In this document: one piece after another, positions 55,096-64,000 of the stretch | Layout of the letters: the number at the start of each line of letters is the position of its first letter | Numbering within the stretch: position 1 is the first letter of the stretch | Assembly: GCA_050084515.1 (NCBI GenBank) | Contig: CM114272.1 | Coordinates: 39,184,001-39,248,000 of the forward strand | From: Blasia pusilla | Lineage: Eukaryota; Marchantiophyta; Marchantiopsida; Blasiales | Direction: 5' to 3' | Length of the DNA stretch: 64,000 nt | Made by a program: the position numbers and the translations under genes | The notes under the pieces: model-generated | Told to the model about the DNA's origin: nothing | Seen by the model: only the letters and a program-made list of their open reading frames with translations | Database searches by the model: none

Positions 55096-56935
55096 TAGGG
55101 TGGACCGTACGGAGGACATCGTAGGTGAGACAGTGAAGCCAGTGATCGGAGACTCTAAAGTATGGAATCTCCTACCTTACACAAATGGACAATACAGAGT
55201 TTATGGTTTGCCTCTTCAGCCTTTTGTTTCCCAAGTCAGCGGACTGCAATTTCCAAGTGCATCGAGCTCTACGTTTGCCACTCCTAGCTCTGTAGATCCA
55301 GCATCGACTCCAATTTCACACGTTTGTGATAATTTTGTACTTCCTGAAGAGATTCCGGATGTCGTCAACCTCACGGGATCTGTTGGACACCAACTGGACC
55401 TTGCCTCTGCCTACTCAATCCTGTTGCGAGTTTCGGGCAATAGTTTGTTGTTGTCTCTATCCTTTAAAATATTCAAGCACATTCTTGTTGACGAGCTGCC
55501 GCCCACGTACGATGGTAATTGCATTTTTGAGTTGCCTCCACTTGTTGGTCCTGCTCAAAAGAAAGATGGAGGACGCTTGAAGGGTATGGACAGAAAGTAT
55601 GAATGTCATCGATGGTGCAGGCTTCAATGGACCAGTGCTTCAATTCCAGGTGGTCCTTGGATTGTTTCTCGCCGCCAATGTGTGGGAGCCCCAGAGTGTA
55701 GAAGTCCAGCTTGCCCGTTTCTAGAGCGCAATGGGCGAGACAATATGTTGCAAATCCCCCCAAACAATGCAGAAACTCCATATGAGGTTGGTGCGACCAT
55801 ACCTCTAGGAGGCCATCGATGTCCTCATTGTTAGGCATCCCCTTTCTACGTTACAACGTGTCCATCATACATATTTTTCATTGTGCACGACTATAGTTCT
55901 ACGTCCGAGTACACCGGGCTGACGGTTCATATAGGTTCCCATACTCATCTTGTTAGTGATGCAATTCAGAGACACATCAAAGAGGATGTGGCAAATAAAG
56001 TGGCTGAGGTATATAGAAACTCTCCAGGATCAAAGCCCGGAGTGATCAAGTTGACAACAACATCATAAATTTGTGAACAACATCTTGGCTAGGGCGAGAT
56101 CATAGTTGCTGAGGAGAAACAACTATGGGAAAATCTGGCATTTCTCGCTGATCCTGAATGCTTCAGGAACTTGTTGCGTCAAATACGAGTACTTGATGGA
56201 AAGACAATTGAGATAGATGCCATCGCCAGAATCAGGGCTAACTCCAGATTTCCATTTATTCAGAGATGGCAATTCATAGGCCAGGGAGGCGAGGGATCCA
56301 GACCTTATGTCTTCAAAATATCTACTACACGGCCGTCCAGTGGCCTCGATCTTATTGATCAAATGAGGAAAGGATAAGATCTTTACGGCAGGTGGGTAAG
56401 CTTTGATATTTGCTACAGGGTGTTGAATGGATGGTTGACCATGGGTGCTCACATTTACAACCATGTGGAGAAGGGACTCAAAACCATATTTGTCTGTGAG
56501 ATAAAAGCAGAAGACGTTGGCAGTTTGAAGATGTGTTGGATACTCTTATTGAAGGTGGTGAAGGAAAACAAAAGGCCACCTCCTGAAATTTATGGGTTCA
56601 TGGTGGATAATGCACAATCGAGATGGATTGCTATCAGGGAAGTGTTCTAGGGTGGAGAAGTTCAACCAGAGAGGGAAAGGTCGGATGCTTTCCATTGGCA
56701 ACAATCTGTGACTCGCTACACCAAATCTTGCATCAAGGAGAATAAGAGAACAGAGCATGTTGCTCTACTCCAACGCTGCAAAGATAGCAAAACCTTGAAA
56801 CAAACCATGGAGTGCCAAGAAGAACTTCAAGGGTGGTGGAGGAAGCATGCAATTGAGGGGAAGTACAAAGAGTTGTGTTCTTGGCTCAGTTGGTGGGCCG
56901 TACGAATGAGAGAATAGGGAAACTTCATGCGGCAA
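55096..56935 (+). pseudogene. Transposase of E2, exon 1 (zinc-binding and catalytic regions)
   Basis: The best preserved copy of this exon. Frame 55079-55834 covers KVWNLLPYTNGQYRVYGLPL to the Cys cluster CHRWCRLQWTSASIPGG, QCVGAPECRSPACPFLERNG and GGHRCPHC. After a stop, HIGSHTHLVSDAIQRHIKED follows. The catalytic part reads GLKTIFVCEIKAEDVGSLKM, IYGFMVDNAQSRWIAIREVF, ERSDAFHWQQSV and KYKELCSWLSWW. Only three or four stops and one or two shifts break it. Exon ends GCGGCAA before GTGAGT. Confidence 0.72.
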
Positions 56936-58094
56936 GTGAGTTCAGTATTTCCTCCTTTCGAGCTCATGCAAAGAATTATTTGAAAAGTTGCAGCTCAAGT
57001 TGCAACCCGTCAGAACGATAGGGATTTCGAACATGACAAGCCAAGCAATCCGTTGGATACGACTAGTTGCATCTATGTGCAACCCTTTAGAACCCGACAT
57101 GTTGCATCAGTCTGCAACCCGTCGGATCTGGACGCGTTGCAAGTTGCAAGTAGGAAAGTATACTAAGTATGCCAACCGTCGGTTTTGGACGGGTTGCAAC
57201 CCGTTAAAACGATAAGGATTCCAAACCTAAGAAGCCAAGCACCCCGTCGGATACAACTAGTTGCCTAAGTGTGCAACCCATCGGAACCCGACACGTTGCA
57301 ACTGTCTGCAACCCGTCGAATCCCGACGGGTTACAAGTTGCATGTCAGAAAGTATACTAGGTCTGCAAACCGTCGATTTCCGATGGGTTGGAAGCTTGCA
57401 ATACGTCGGATTCCGACAGCTTGCATTAGTCTGCAACCCGTCGAATCCCGACGGATTACAAGTTGCATGTCAGAAAGTATACTAGGTATGAAAACCGTTG
57501 ATTTCCGATGGGTTGGAAGCTTGCAATAAGTCGAATTCTGACAGCTTGCATTAGTCTGCAAGTCGTTGGATACCGATGGCTTGTTGGTTGCAAGGGTGCG
57601 AGTTAGCTCAGTCTGCAACCCGTCGGATTCTGATAGGTTGCATTAGTCTGCTACTCGTTGGATTCAGACAGATTCTATTAGTGCAAGTTAACTGCAACCT
57701 GTCGGATTCTGACAGGTTGCAAATCTTTGTTTGTCGATACTTCTAGCAAGGAATCAAAATTTGACGGGTTGCAAATGGATTATCTAGGCCGGACTGGCCT
57801 CCTACTTGCAACCCGTCTAATTCTAACGGGTTGCGGTAGGAGGTTCTTGGGTCCTGCAACCCGTCGGAAACCGACGGGTTGCACAAACATTCCTTAGATG
57901 CCTTTGACTTGCAACCCATCTAATTTTGACAGCTTGCGGTAGGAGGTTCCTTAGTCTTGCTTGTCGGAAATCGATGGGTTACATACATATTCTTGGGATT
58001 CCTCCGACTTTCAACCCGTCTAGTTCCAACAGGTTGCTATTTTCTTCGCTTACATAGCTTTTTCCATTCCCTTCTCATATTTTCGTCTCTGCAG
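56936..58094. repeat. Transposase intron of E2, expanded palindrome array
   Basis: 1159 bp, GT-AG. About twenty degenerate palindromes from 56998 to 58040. It includes a locally duplicated unit of about 125 bp (from ACCGTCGATTTCCGATGGGT at 57369 and again at 57488). Compare 439 bp and six palindromes in E1. Confidence 0.85.
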
Positions 58095-58355
58095 GGATTG
58101 AGCATTCATAAACATGCCTTGTGCCCCAATAAAAGTGGAGCCGAGAGTGTTCATTCCTCCTAGAGATTGTCACAAGCATGCCAAAAAATTTCACTCGTGG
58201 AGGCATGCCAACAAGACCAGGCAAGGGCAATGCTACAATCTGCAGCATCCCATATCTTCCTCAAAAAAGGCATAACCAAAGGAATGAGATCTTTGATTTA
58301 CGAGCTCTATGTTAGGGCCCCTATGATAACTGATGATGAGAAATTGTATATATGG
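58095..58355 (+). pseudogene. Transposase of E2, exon 2, first part
   Basis: GLSIHKHALCPNKSGAES and LVEACQQDQARAMLQSAASH as in E1 and E3, with stops. Interrupted after GAGAAATTGT by a short insertion. Confidence 0.7.
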
Positions 58356-58726
58356 ACGAATTTCTGATAGGACCAATGGGACACGGTTATAAAGTGAGCG
58401 AGGACAGTTTCAGAATAGCTTATCCCAATTTCCTTTAGAGTTTCGAGTTTGCTCTCCTCTCTGATACAGCTCTACGTCTCATTAATGAAATCAAAGATAT
58501 AGAAGTTTTAGGTCGTACCTTCGATTTATAAAGAGTACGGTCGCTTAAGTTTACTTCTTCGGCAGTTAGTTGATTTTATAGAATTCTTGGAATGGCTTTA
58601 CAGTTGGAAAATCTATTTTGTCACAAAACAGAAAGCTTTTATCCGTTTCCCTTATCCCACCATAGATATTTATGCTATGGTTTGAATGGTAAATAAAAAA
58701 AATGAATAAAAAATACGAATTATTGG
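58356..58726. mobile_element. 371-bp insertion of unknown origin in the E2 transposase
   Basis: Absent from E1 and E3 at this site and flanked by ATATGG on both sides (58350-58355 and 58727-58732), a plausible 6-bp target duplication. AT-rich, no terminal inverted repeat seen, no recognised coding sequence. An organellar or cDNA fragment is possible. Confidence 0.5.
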
Positions 58727-58732
58727 ATATGG

Positions 58733-59314
58733 TGGAAGCCTTCAATCACTGCGTAGCTGGAACTCCCCTCGAGCAAGATGTCCTCATTGGTGGGAACATT
58801 CGTGGGTGTGTTTCAAGACGTCCCATACAGATGGTGGTAGAGCAGTCTAAGCGAGACTCTTGGAGACCAGATAAGTATCTTGACTTCAGGCAAGTCAAGC
58901 ATTAGCATCAAGGAACAAACTCGATGATTGATTTGGATGAAGAAATGACCCCGCCCAAGTATTCGAAGACACCGGATTGCTCCCAAATTTGAGTAGAAGT
59001 AACTTCTCCGAAATTTGTGAATGTTTTATTTCAAATCCCTCCGTTGCTAGAATTTCACAACATACGGTCTCTGGGGTAGTTCAACAGTATGGGATTCTGA
59101 TCATTGAGGTGGATTGCAACCTCAAAAGGTGGCATATATCTTGAAGCAACCATGGACGTGGACCCACTTGGAGGGCAGAATCCAATGGCATTAGGAGAGC
59201 ATGCGGTACTTTCTTGAATAAGAAGTGTACAAGGACTGGACGACGACTGCCTGGCTTCTGGGGGCTCAAAACCTTTGATCGTTTCACCAGGATTGGCGAT
59301 CAATTGAAGTACTT
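58733..59314 (+). pseudogene. Transposase of E2, exon 2, middle part
   Basis: Resumes with VEAFNHCVAGTPLEQDV and RPIQMVVEQSKRDSWRPDKY, then decays. Interrupted at 59314 by retrotransposon 2 at GAAGTACTT, where E1 continues CTTCCGCCC. The SWIM end should lie beyond the window. Confidence 0.65.
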
Positions 59315-60487
59315 TGTGATACCCACAATTTTGTAATCTTGAAGAATATATCATTTTATTCAACGAAGACTCTTGTATATTATGATTTTGATTATGATTA
59401 TCTATTATTATGAAGAAGAATAAGTGAATCACCAAGCTCCCAAGACAAGGCAGAGAGATGAAGATCAAGGATTTGCCTTAGAGGAGAGTCAAAATCTGTA
59501 AAGAAGTATAAAAGCTCAACGCGAAGCTCAACGAAGCTTAACAAAGTCTAACGAAGCTCAACGAAGCTCTAAAACCGAAGTACTTCGCTATTGAATGAAG
59601 CACGAAGAGCGAAGCACGAAGCACGAAGAAGAAAGAAGAACCGTCCTCCGGAAATTTAAGCGCAATAAGCTTCAGCTAATTGAGATTCAAAACGACACAT
59701 AGTTAGAACAATTAGACTAGGAAAGGCGCGACCCTTTGTATCAAATTGGTAGTTAGGACAATTTTTGTACATGGATTCATAGGGATCCTAGGAAAAGCTA
59801 AGAGAACCATAGATCTAGGTAGTTATAGATATTGAAAAGACACACCTTCATCAAGAACGCCGGATCATAGAAACGATCTTACTCTCGAGAATATTTAAGA
59901 AACCGGATGAAGCTATTATCATCATTCGCTCATGAAGTCCTTATCTTTGAGGAATGGTCCGAGCAAGAGAGATGTACCCTCTCAAGCTTGTAGATACTTT
60001 GAAGTCTTCCAATTCTTGATGGAGTAGTAAAGCATTCATTCATTCATTCAGATGTGCGATGCTTATGTTTGAACATTCTTTTTGGGTTTGCCGAGTGAAG
60101 AGTGAATCAAAGTAACCTTTCTCATCAATGGAATAATCAATATAAAGTTGTATGAAATCTGTTTTGACAGAGAGTAACTTTGCCTGACGGATTGAGTTCG
60201 AAAGTAGGAGAAGCCAGCTTTATTCTTGAGATCTCTGTGAGGTTCCGAGATGATGAGAGAACAAATTGCCTAAGTGTCCTTTAAACTCCACTCGAGAGAA
60301 TTGAAGAAGAAAACATAGGTACTAAGAAGGATCGGAAGCTAATATTGGAATACTACAATTGAATTACATAATCAATTACACTTTTAGAACATAATCATCA
60401 CCTTATACTCTCTTTTCATCCAACAATGATCCTCTTGGGGATCGAACTCTACAATTGACTGTAAATAAGAAACACTTAGACATTACA
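59315..60487 (+). repeat. 5' LTR of retrotransposon 2
   Basis: 1173 bp, TGTGATACCCACAATTTTG to CTTAGACATTACA. The TATA-like word of LTR 1 is changed here (CTCTAAAACC). Confidence 0.93.
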
Positions 60488-60504
60488 TATAGTCGAAGAC
60501 TTTT

Positions 60505-60522
60505 TGGCGCCGCTGCCGAGGA
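60505..60522 (+). other. Primer-binding site of retrotransposon 2
   Basis: TGGCGCCGCTGCCGAGGA, 17 bp after the LTR, the TGGCGCC-type site common in plant gypsy elements. The matching stretch is deleted in retrotransposon 1 (about 35590-35600). Confidence 0.65.
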
Positions 60523-60953
60523 TCATATCCTTGGCTGGGAAGGGAGAAAAAGACCCATGGGGAAGCAGGGAACGGAGAAAGAAGCTTCGCTCCTAGACAA
60601 CCCACATTCTAATTCTTACTAAAGACCACCGGCTAGCTCTGGTGACCCCTGTAAGACAATGTATGCTTGAAGATAACAATACAGTTGCTGCATTGGTGCT
60701 AAAGAAGATAGGCCAACTAAATAGAATGGTCAAAGAACCGGTCGCCGAACGGTGCTTCGCCCATGGACGATAGTGGTACTTGGTGAAAACCCGGTACTTC
60801 TGTCTATGGGAGGAAAACCTGGCAGGAAGCATAGGAGCACCAGACACCCTCCTGTAGATGTAAAAAGAATCAGTAGTTAACCTCCATCCATGGACCCTTA
60901 CCCTATCGCCACCGGGGGGGTGATAGCGAGTTGCCAAATCCCCCAAGAGACTT

Positions 60954-63775
60954 ATGGAAGGCTCTCAGCCCTCTTCGCGAGAGCAGCGAGCCGATCGCAG
61001 TGATGGGGCGCAGGAAGCAAAGAACCGGCTTGAGACCCCTGGTTCGTCTCCGAGTCTTCGTCCTCGTCCAAAGACAAAGACCAAGAAGAAAGAAAGGGAC
61101 AAATTTCCCACTACGTCCCCTGCCAGTCGTCCTGGGACCCCTTTGGAGAGTCAGGGAGCGAGGAGCCGATCAGAGCACCTCGGGCGGCACCTTTACCTCC
61201 TCCTTCTCGAGCATCAAGCCCGGGAGCCAGCAGGAGAGCAGTGCCCATGGCCAACACTAGAAAAACTCTGCTAAGGTACCCCACCTTTGCTGGAGGCCGA
61301 CGAGACGATGTGGATAAATTTATTCTTGAATTCACCCATGTCGCAAAAGCCAACGGGAAAGGGGCAGAGGAGGATTTGTTACGAGTCTTCCCGGGCCTGC
61401 TCAAGAAGCGAGCAAGCCAGTGGTATGAAGGTCTCGGAGCAGAAGTCACGGAGACCTAGAAAAGGGTCGTGGAATCCTTCCTACACGAGTTCCGCGACTT
61501 GGAGTTCGAGGACATGCTTCTTACAAAGCTTCGCGACCTGAAGCGAAGAAAGAAGGAAACTCTCCGGGAATATACCCAACGGTTCCGGAGCCTTGTGAAT
61601 AAGCTAGAACACACGACTACCTCCCAATTGGTAGATTGGTTCGTGTCCGGCTTGTCCAAAGAAATGGATCGGTATTGCCGGCGGGGCCAACGGGATTCTC
61701 TGGAGGCGGTCAAAGCCTCTGCTGAGGCGTACGAAGCCTCAGAAAAGTCCCGCCGAACACAAAGACGGCGTCACCAACGAAGAGGGGCGTCGCAGACTAG
61801 TGCTTCGTCCGAAGACAAAGCGTCCTCCACCGACACGGAATCCTCTACAGAGGATTCGTCGGAGTCCTCGGACTCGGAGCAGGAGGTCAAAGCTAAGAGG
61901 AAGGGGAAGAGCAGGCGTCATCGCTCCCCCAAGCACCAGGCCAAAAACCGACCAAGTACCAAGCGTCGTCCTCAGCGGTCGGAAAGTCTAGTAAGAGGGA
62001 CGGCAAGGAAGGCCGGAAAATCGACCATGGAGGAACTCAGTAAAAAAATGGCTGAGTTGAAGGTACACCTGGCGGCCCAGAAGGACCCCAGAAGACGACC
62101 CAGGCTGATGAGGCCCAACGTTTGGTGTAGTAGTTGTGGAACCCAGGGGCATACTGTACAAGAATGCCCTGCACAGCGGGATCTGCGGTGGATCCAGGAA
62201 GAGGCCCCTATTGAAGAAGGATGGTATGAACCAGAACAATGGGAAGGGTGCTATGCCGTGCAAGCGGTGCCACCCCCAAACCCTGGAAGAAGCTGGATCA
62301 CGCGGTATGAACCTCCGGAATACGGGGAACAGAGACCCCTGAGACAGATTATGGGTCCGACGGCCTTCACGCCACCCATCAAGAGAAATTGTTGTTATAA
62401 GCTGGCGCAGCGAGACCATGGGCCAATAATTGCCCAAACCGAAGCGACCGGTGGGACTCAATCCCTTATCGGGGGGCGCAAGAAGGGCGGGCACATTGCC
62501 GTGGAATGCCCGGAGCCTAAGGTCCCACGTTTGTTGGTCAGGTATGTAAATACTCCAGCGGCTCAACTAGAGCCCAAGAACGATGTAAATGTACAACTGG
62601 TCCGGGTGGAAGAAGTAGTGTCCCCGAGACCAAAGCGAGTCACGATCAGCGAGGAAGACTCGACCCAAGGGGCCAACGAAGAATCATCAGACTGGCCCAA
62701 AGAATTTCAAGAAACAGTGTTGGCGGTCACCACGAGATCAAAGAGTCAGACCGCAGGGACCCCAAAGGTAAAGAAGGGTGCTTCGTCTTCGCGCGAAGCT
62801 TGGGAGCCCAAGAACAAAGCGGTGAACACCATACGTGCCGGAAAGGCCATCCTCAAAGGCGATGTGGACCCGGCCTTTGACCGAAGTCATCCGAAATACT
62901 TCCATCAGGACGTGGAGGACGAGGTCCGTGCTCAAGTGCGGGAGGCCCAGGAACCAGAGGGGAAACAGACCCCAGAGAAGGCAAAGGCCAACCCAAGTAC
63001 GACAGTCCAAGCCATGGCGACATCACCACTGGTCCTAGAAGCGTACGATTTACTGAGGGACTTGGCGTCAACCCCGGCCAACATAACCCTGCTGCAGTTG
63101 CTAATGGATAACCCAGTATACGGAAAAATCATGCAAAGAAGTGGAAAATCAGCCAAAAAAGACCAGGAAGGCAGCGGCAAGGTGCCGATGGTGGACTGTT
63201 CAGATCGAAGTCGAGGACTTGGGAGCCCCGAAGTGGAGGTGGAGATTGAGGGCCATACCATTAAGAAGGTCCCCATTGATTTCGGAAGCGGAATCAATAT
63301 TATGACGGAGCAAGCGGCTCGGGCCCTAGGGTACACGGTGTATGCGAGCCTGAGACAAGTACTTGCGGTTTGCGAGATCAATCCCGGAAGAGACCCTTGG
63401 ACGACTCACGCAAATTCCGACCATGCTCGGGGAGTGTTGTTTATGTTGGACTACTTAGTCTTATTGACCCCGACCGCGACGGGCTATCCTTTGCTCATCG
63501 GAAGACCTGGGTATGGCGCGAGAGTGACTCTGATTGGAAAAGGCGTCGGTTCACGTTCAGCGCCGAATCAGGACTCAAAGCGGCTCATCAAGCTGTTGTG
63601 GAAATCTCGACCACCCCAAGGAGAGACGCCACTGACTGACGACGGCTATACATCAGATCAAGACAACACCACCGCTACAAAGTCCTCGTCCAATGTATAT
63701 TATTTAGAATGTTATGAAATAGATGAGGAGTCAATACCCTCCAAGCAAGGTCGACTCGAGAGGAAGAGAAGCTAG
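60954..63775 (+). pseudogene. Gag-protease polyprotein of retrotransposon 2, nearly intact
   Basis: Likely start MEGSQPSSREQRADRSDG at 60954, one frameshift near 61150, then one frame from 61241 to 63775 broken only by TAG near 61457. Parts in order: basic N-terminal linker (KTKTKKKERDK); gag capsid (RRDDVDKFILEFTHVAKANG, QLVDWFVSGLSKEMDRYC); acidic Ser-rich stretch; CCHC knuckle CSSCGTQGHTVQEC (about 62121-62165); a second knuckle lost (CCYKLAQRDHG); a third half-knuckle GGHIAVECPEPK; protease VEIEGHTIKKVPIDFGSG. The protease active site has Phe where Ser/Thr is normal. Confidence 0.85.
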
Positions 63776-63804
63776 GTCATAGCACCTTCCAGTTTACAAA
63801 AAAC

Positions 63805-64000
63805 ATGGTTCAGGAGCAGGACTATGTCCAGGTCAATATTGCAGATCAAAAATCTCTACGCCTTTCGGCGGATTTGTCTCCTACCACACTTATAAAATAT
63901 AAAAGACTACTGTTTGAGTATTTGGATGTCTTTGCATACTCTATGGATGAAATGAGAGCCATTCCCGCACAATATGGTGAACACCAAATGGATCTTAAAG
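63805..64000 (+). CDS. Start of reverse transcriptase, retrotransposon 2 (cut by the window end)
   Basis: From MVQEQDYVQVNIADQ to the last base, matching the region before and at the start of the reverse transcriptase frame at 38769-38975 in copy 1. The CAG of MVQEQ is TAG in copy 1. Open to the window end. Confidence 0.75.
   Translation, partial: MVQEQDYVQVNIADQKSLRLSADLSPTTLIKYKRLLFEYLDVFAYSMDEMRAIPAQYGEHQMDLK

Larger units (their letters stand above)
21490..64000 (+). mobile_element. MULE-like element E2, left end to beyond the window
   Basis: The left end is GGGGCCTAGTATTCTGGCAA, aligning with the E1 left end GAGGGCTGGTATTCTGGC, and is followed by the same AG-rich tract and CTCTCTTAAAAAAAAAGGG. 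It interrupts the E3 transposase reading frame exactly there. E2 carries a minus-strand methyltransferase-like gene (52315 to about 23340, split by E1) and a plus-strand transposase (53692 to beyond 59314, split by a solo LTR, a 371-bp insert and an LTR retrotransposon). The right end is not in the window, so its target duplication (expected near AAAAAATAT) cannot be checked. Confidence 0.7.
59315..64000 (+). mobile_element. Ty3/gypsy LTR retrotransposon 2, truncated by the window end
   Basis: Same family and orientation as retrotransposon 1: LTR, primer site, gag, protease and the start of reverse transcriptase. The gag-protease frame is far better preserved than in copy 1. Confidence 0.93.

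Noticed and set aside
61739-63381. Minus-strand frames opposite the gag-protease of retrotransposon 2
   Set aside because: Mirror frames of a well-supported plus-strand polyprotein.

Overview
The window looks like nuclear DNA of a land plant, rich in transposons and with a single ordinary gene. The plant evidence is a GT-AG spliced gene for a plastid-type bifunctional nuclease with a transit-peptide-like N-terminus, plus Helitrons, a tRNA-derived SINE, Ty3/gypsy elements and Mutator-like (MULE) elements of plant type. I cannot name the species. A non-seed plant is only a guess, based on the unusual methyltransferase-bearing transposon.

Layout. 1-5000: AT-rich DNA with a (TC)n tract, a SINE and a Helitron on the minus strand. 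6276-8269: nine confident exons of a BBD-type bifunctional nuclease with a UVR motif. 9885-11560: a second Helitron in the opposite orientation. 12850-16036: a decayed minus-strand Ty3/gypsy gag-protease, followed by a short stretch that resembles motif I of a C5 cytosine methyltransferase. 16040-20900: unassigned repetitive DNA.

21237-64000 is a Russian-doll nest of one MULE-like family. Element E1 (24869-48541) has polypurine-rich terminal inverted repeats and a 10-bp target duplication (AGTCTGGCCC). It sits inside the methyltransferase-like gene of a second copy, E2. E2 starts at 21490, inside the transposase of a third copy, E3, and runs past the window end. Each of E1 and E2 carries two divergent genes from a shared promoter region: a plus-strand transposase with a zinc-binding N-terminus and a C-terminal SWIM finger, and a minus-strand protein whose C-terminal half looks like a beta-class amino-methyltransferase (N4-cytosine/N6-adenine type) with altered catalytic motifs. 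Related Ty3/gypsy LTR retrotransposons entered later: one full-length in the E1 transposase with a 5-bp duplication, one starting in the E2 transposase, and one solo LTR.

The most striking feature is a family of about 27-bp palindromes: arm GCAACCCGTCGGA, a short centre, then the mirror arm TCCGACGGGTTGC. They pack the second and third introns of the methyltransferase-like gene, the single transposase intron and the promoter region between the two genes. In several places their spacers are themselves inverted, giving foldbacks of several hundred bp. Different copies of the same intron carry different arrays. Most coding frames are broken, so these copies are probably not autonomous as they stand, although part of the damage could be assembly error.
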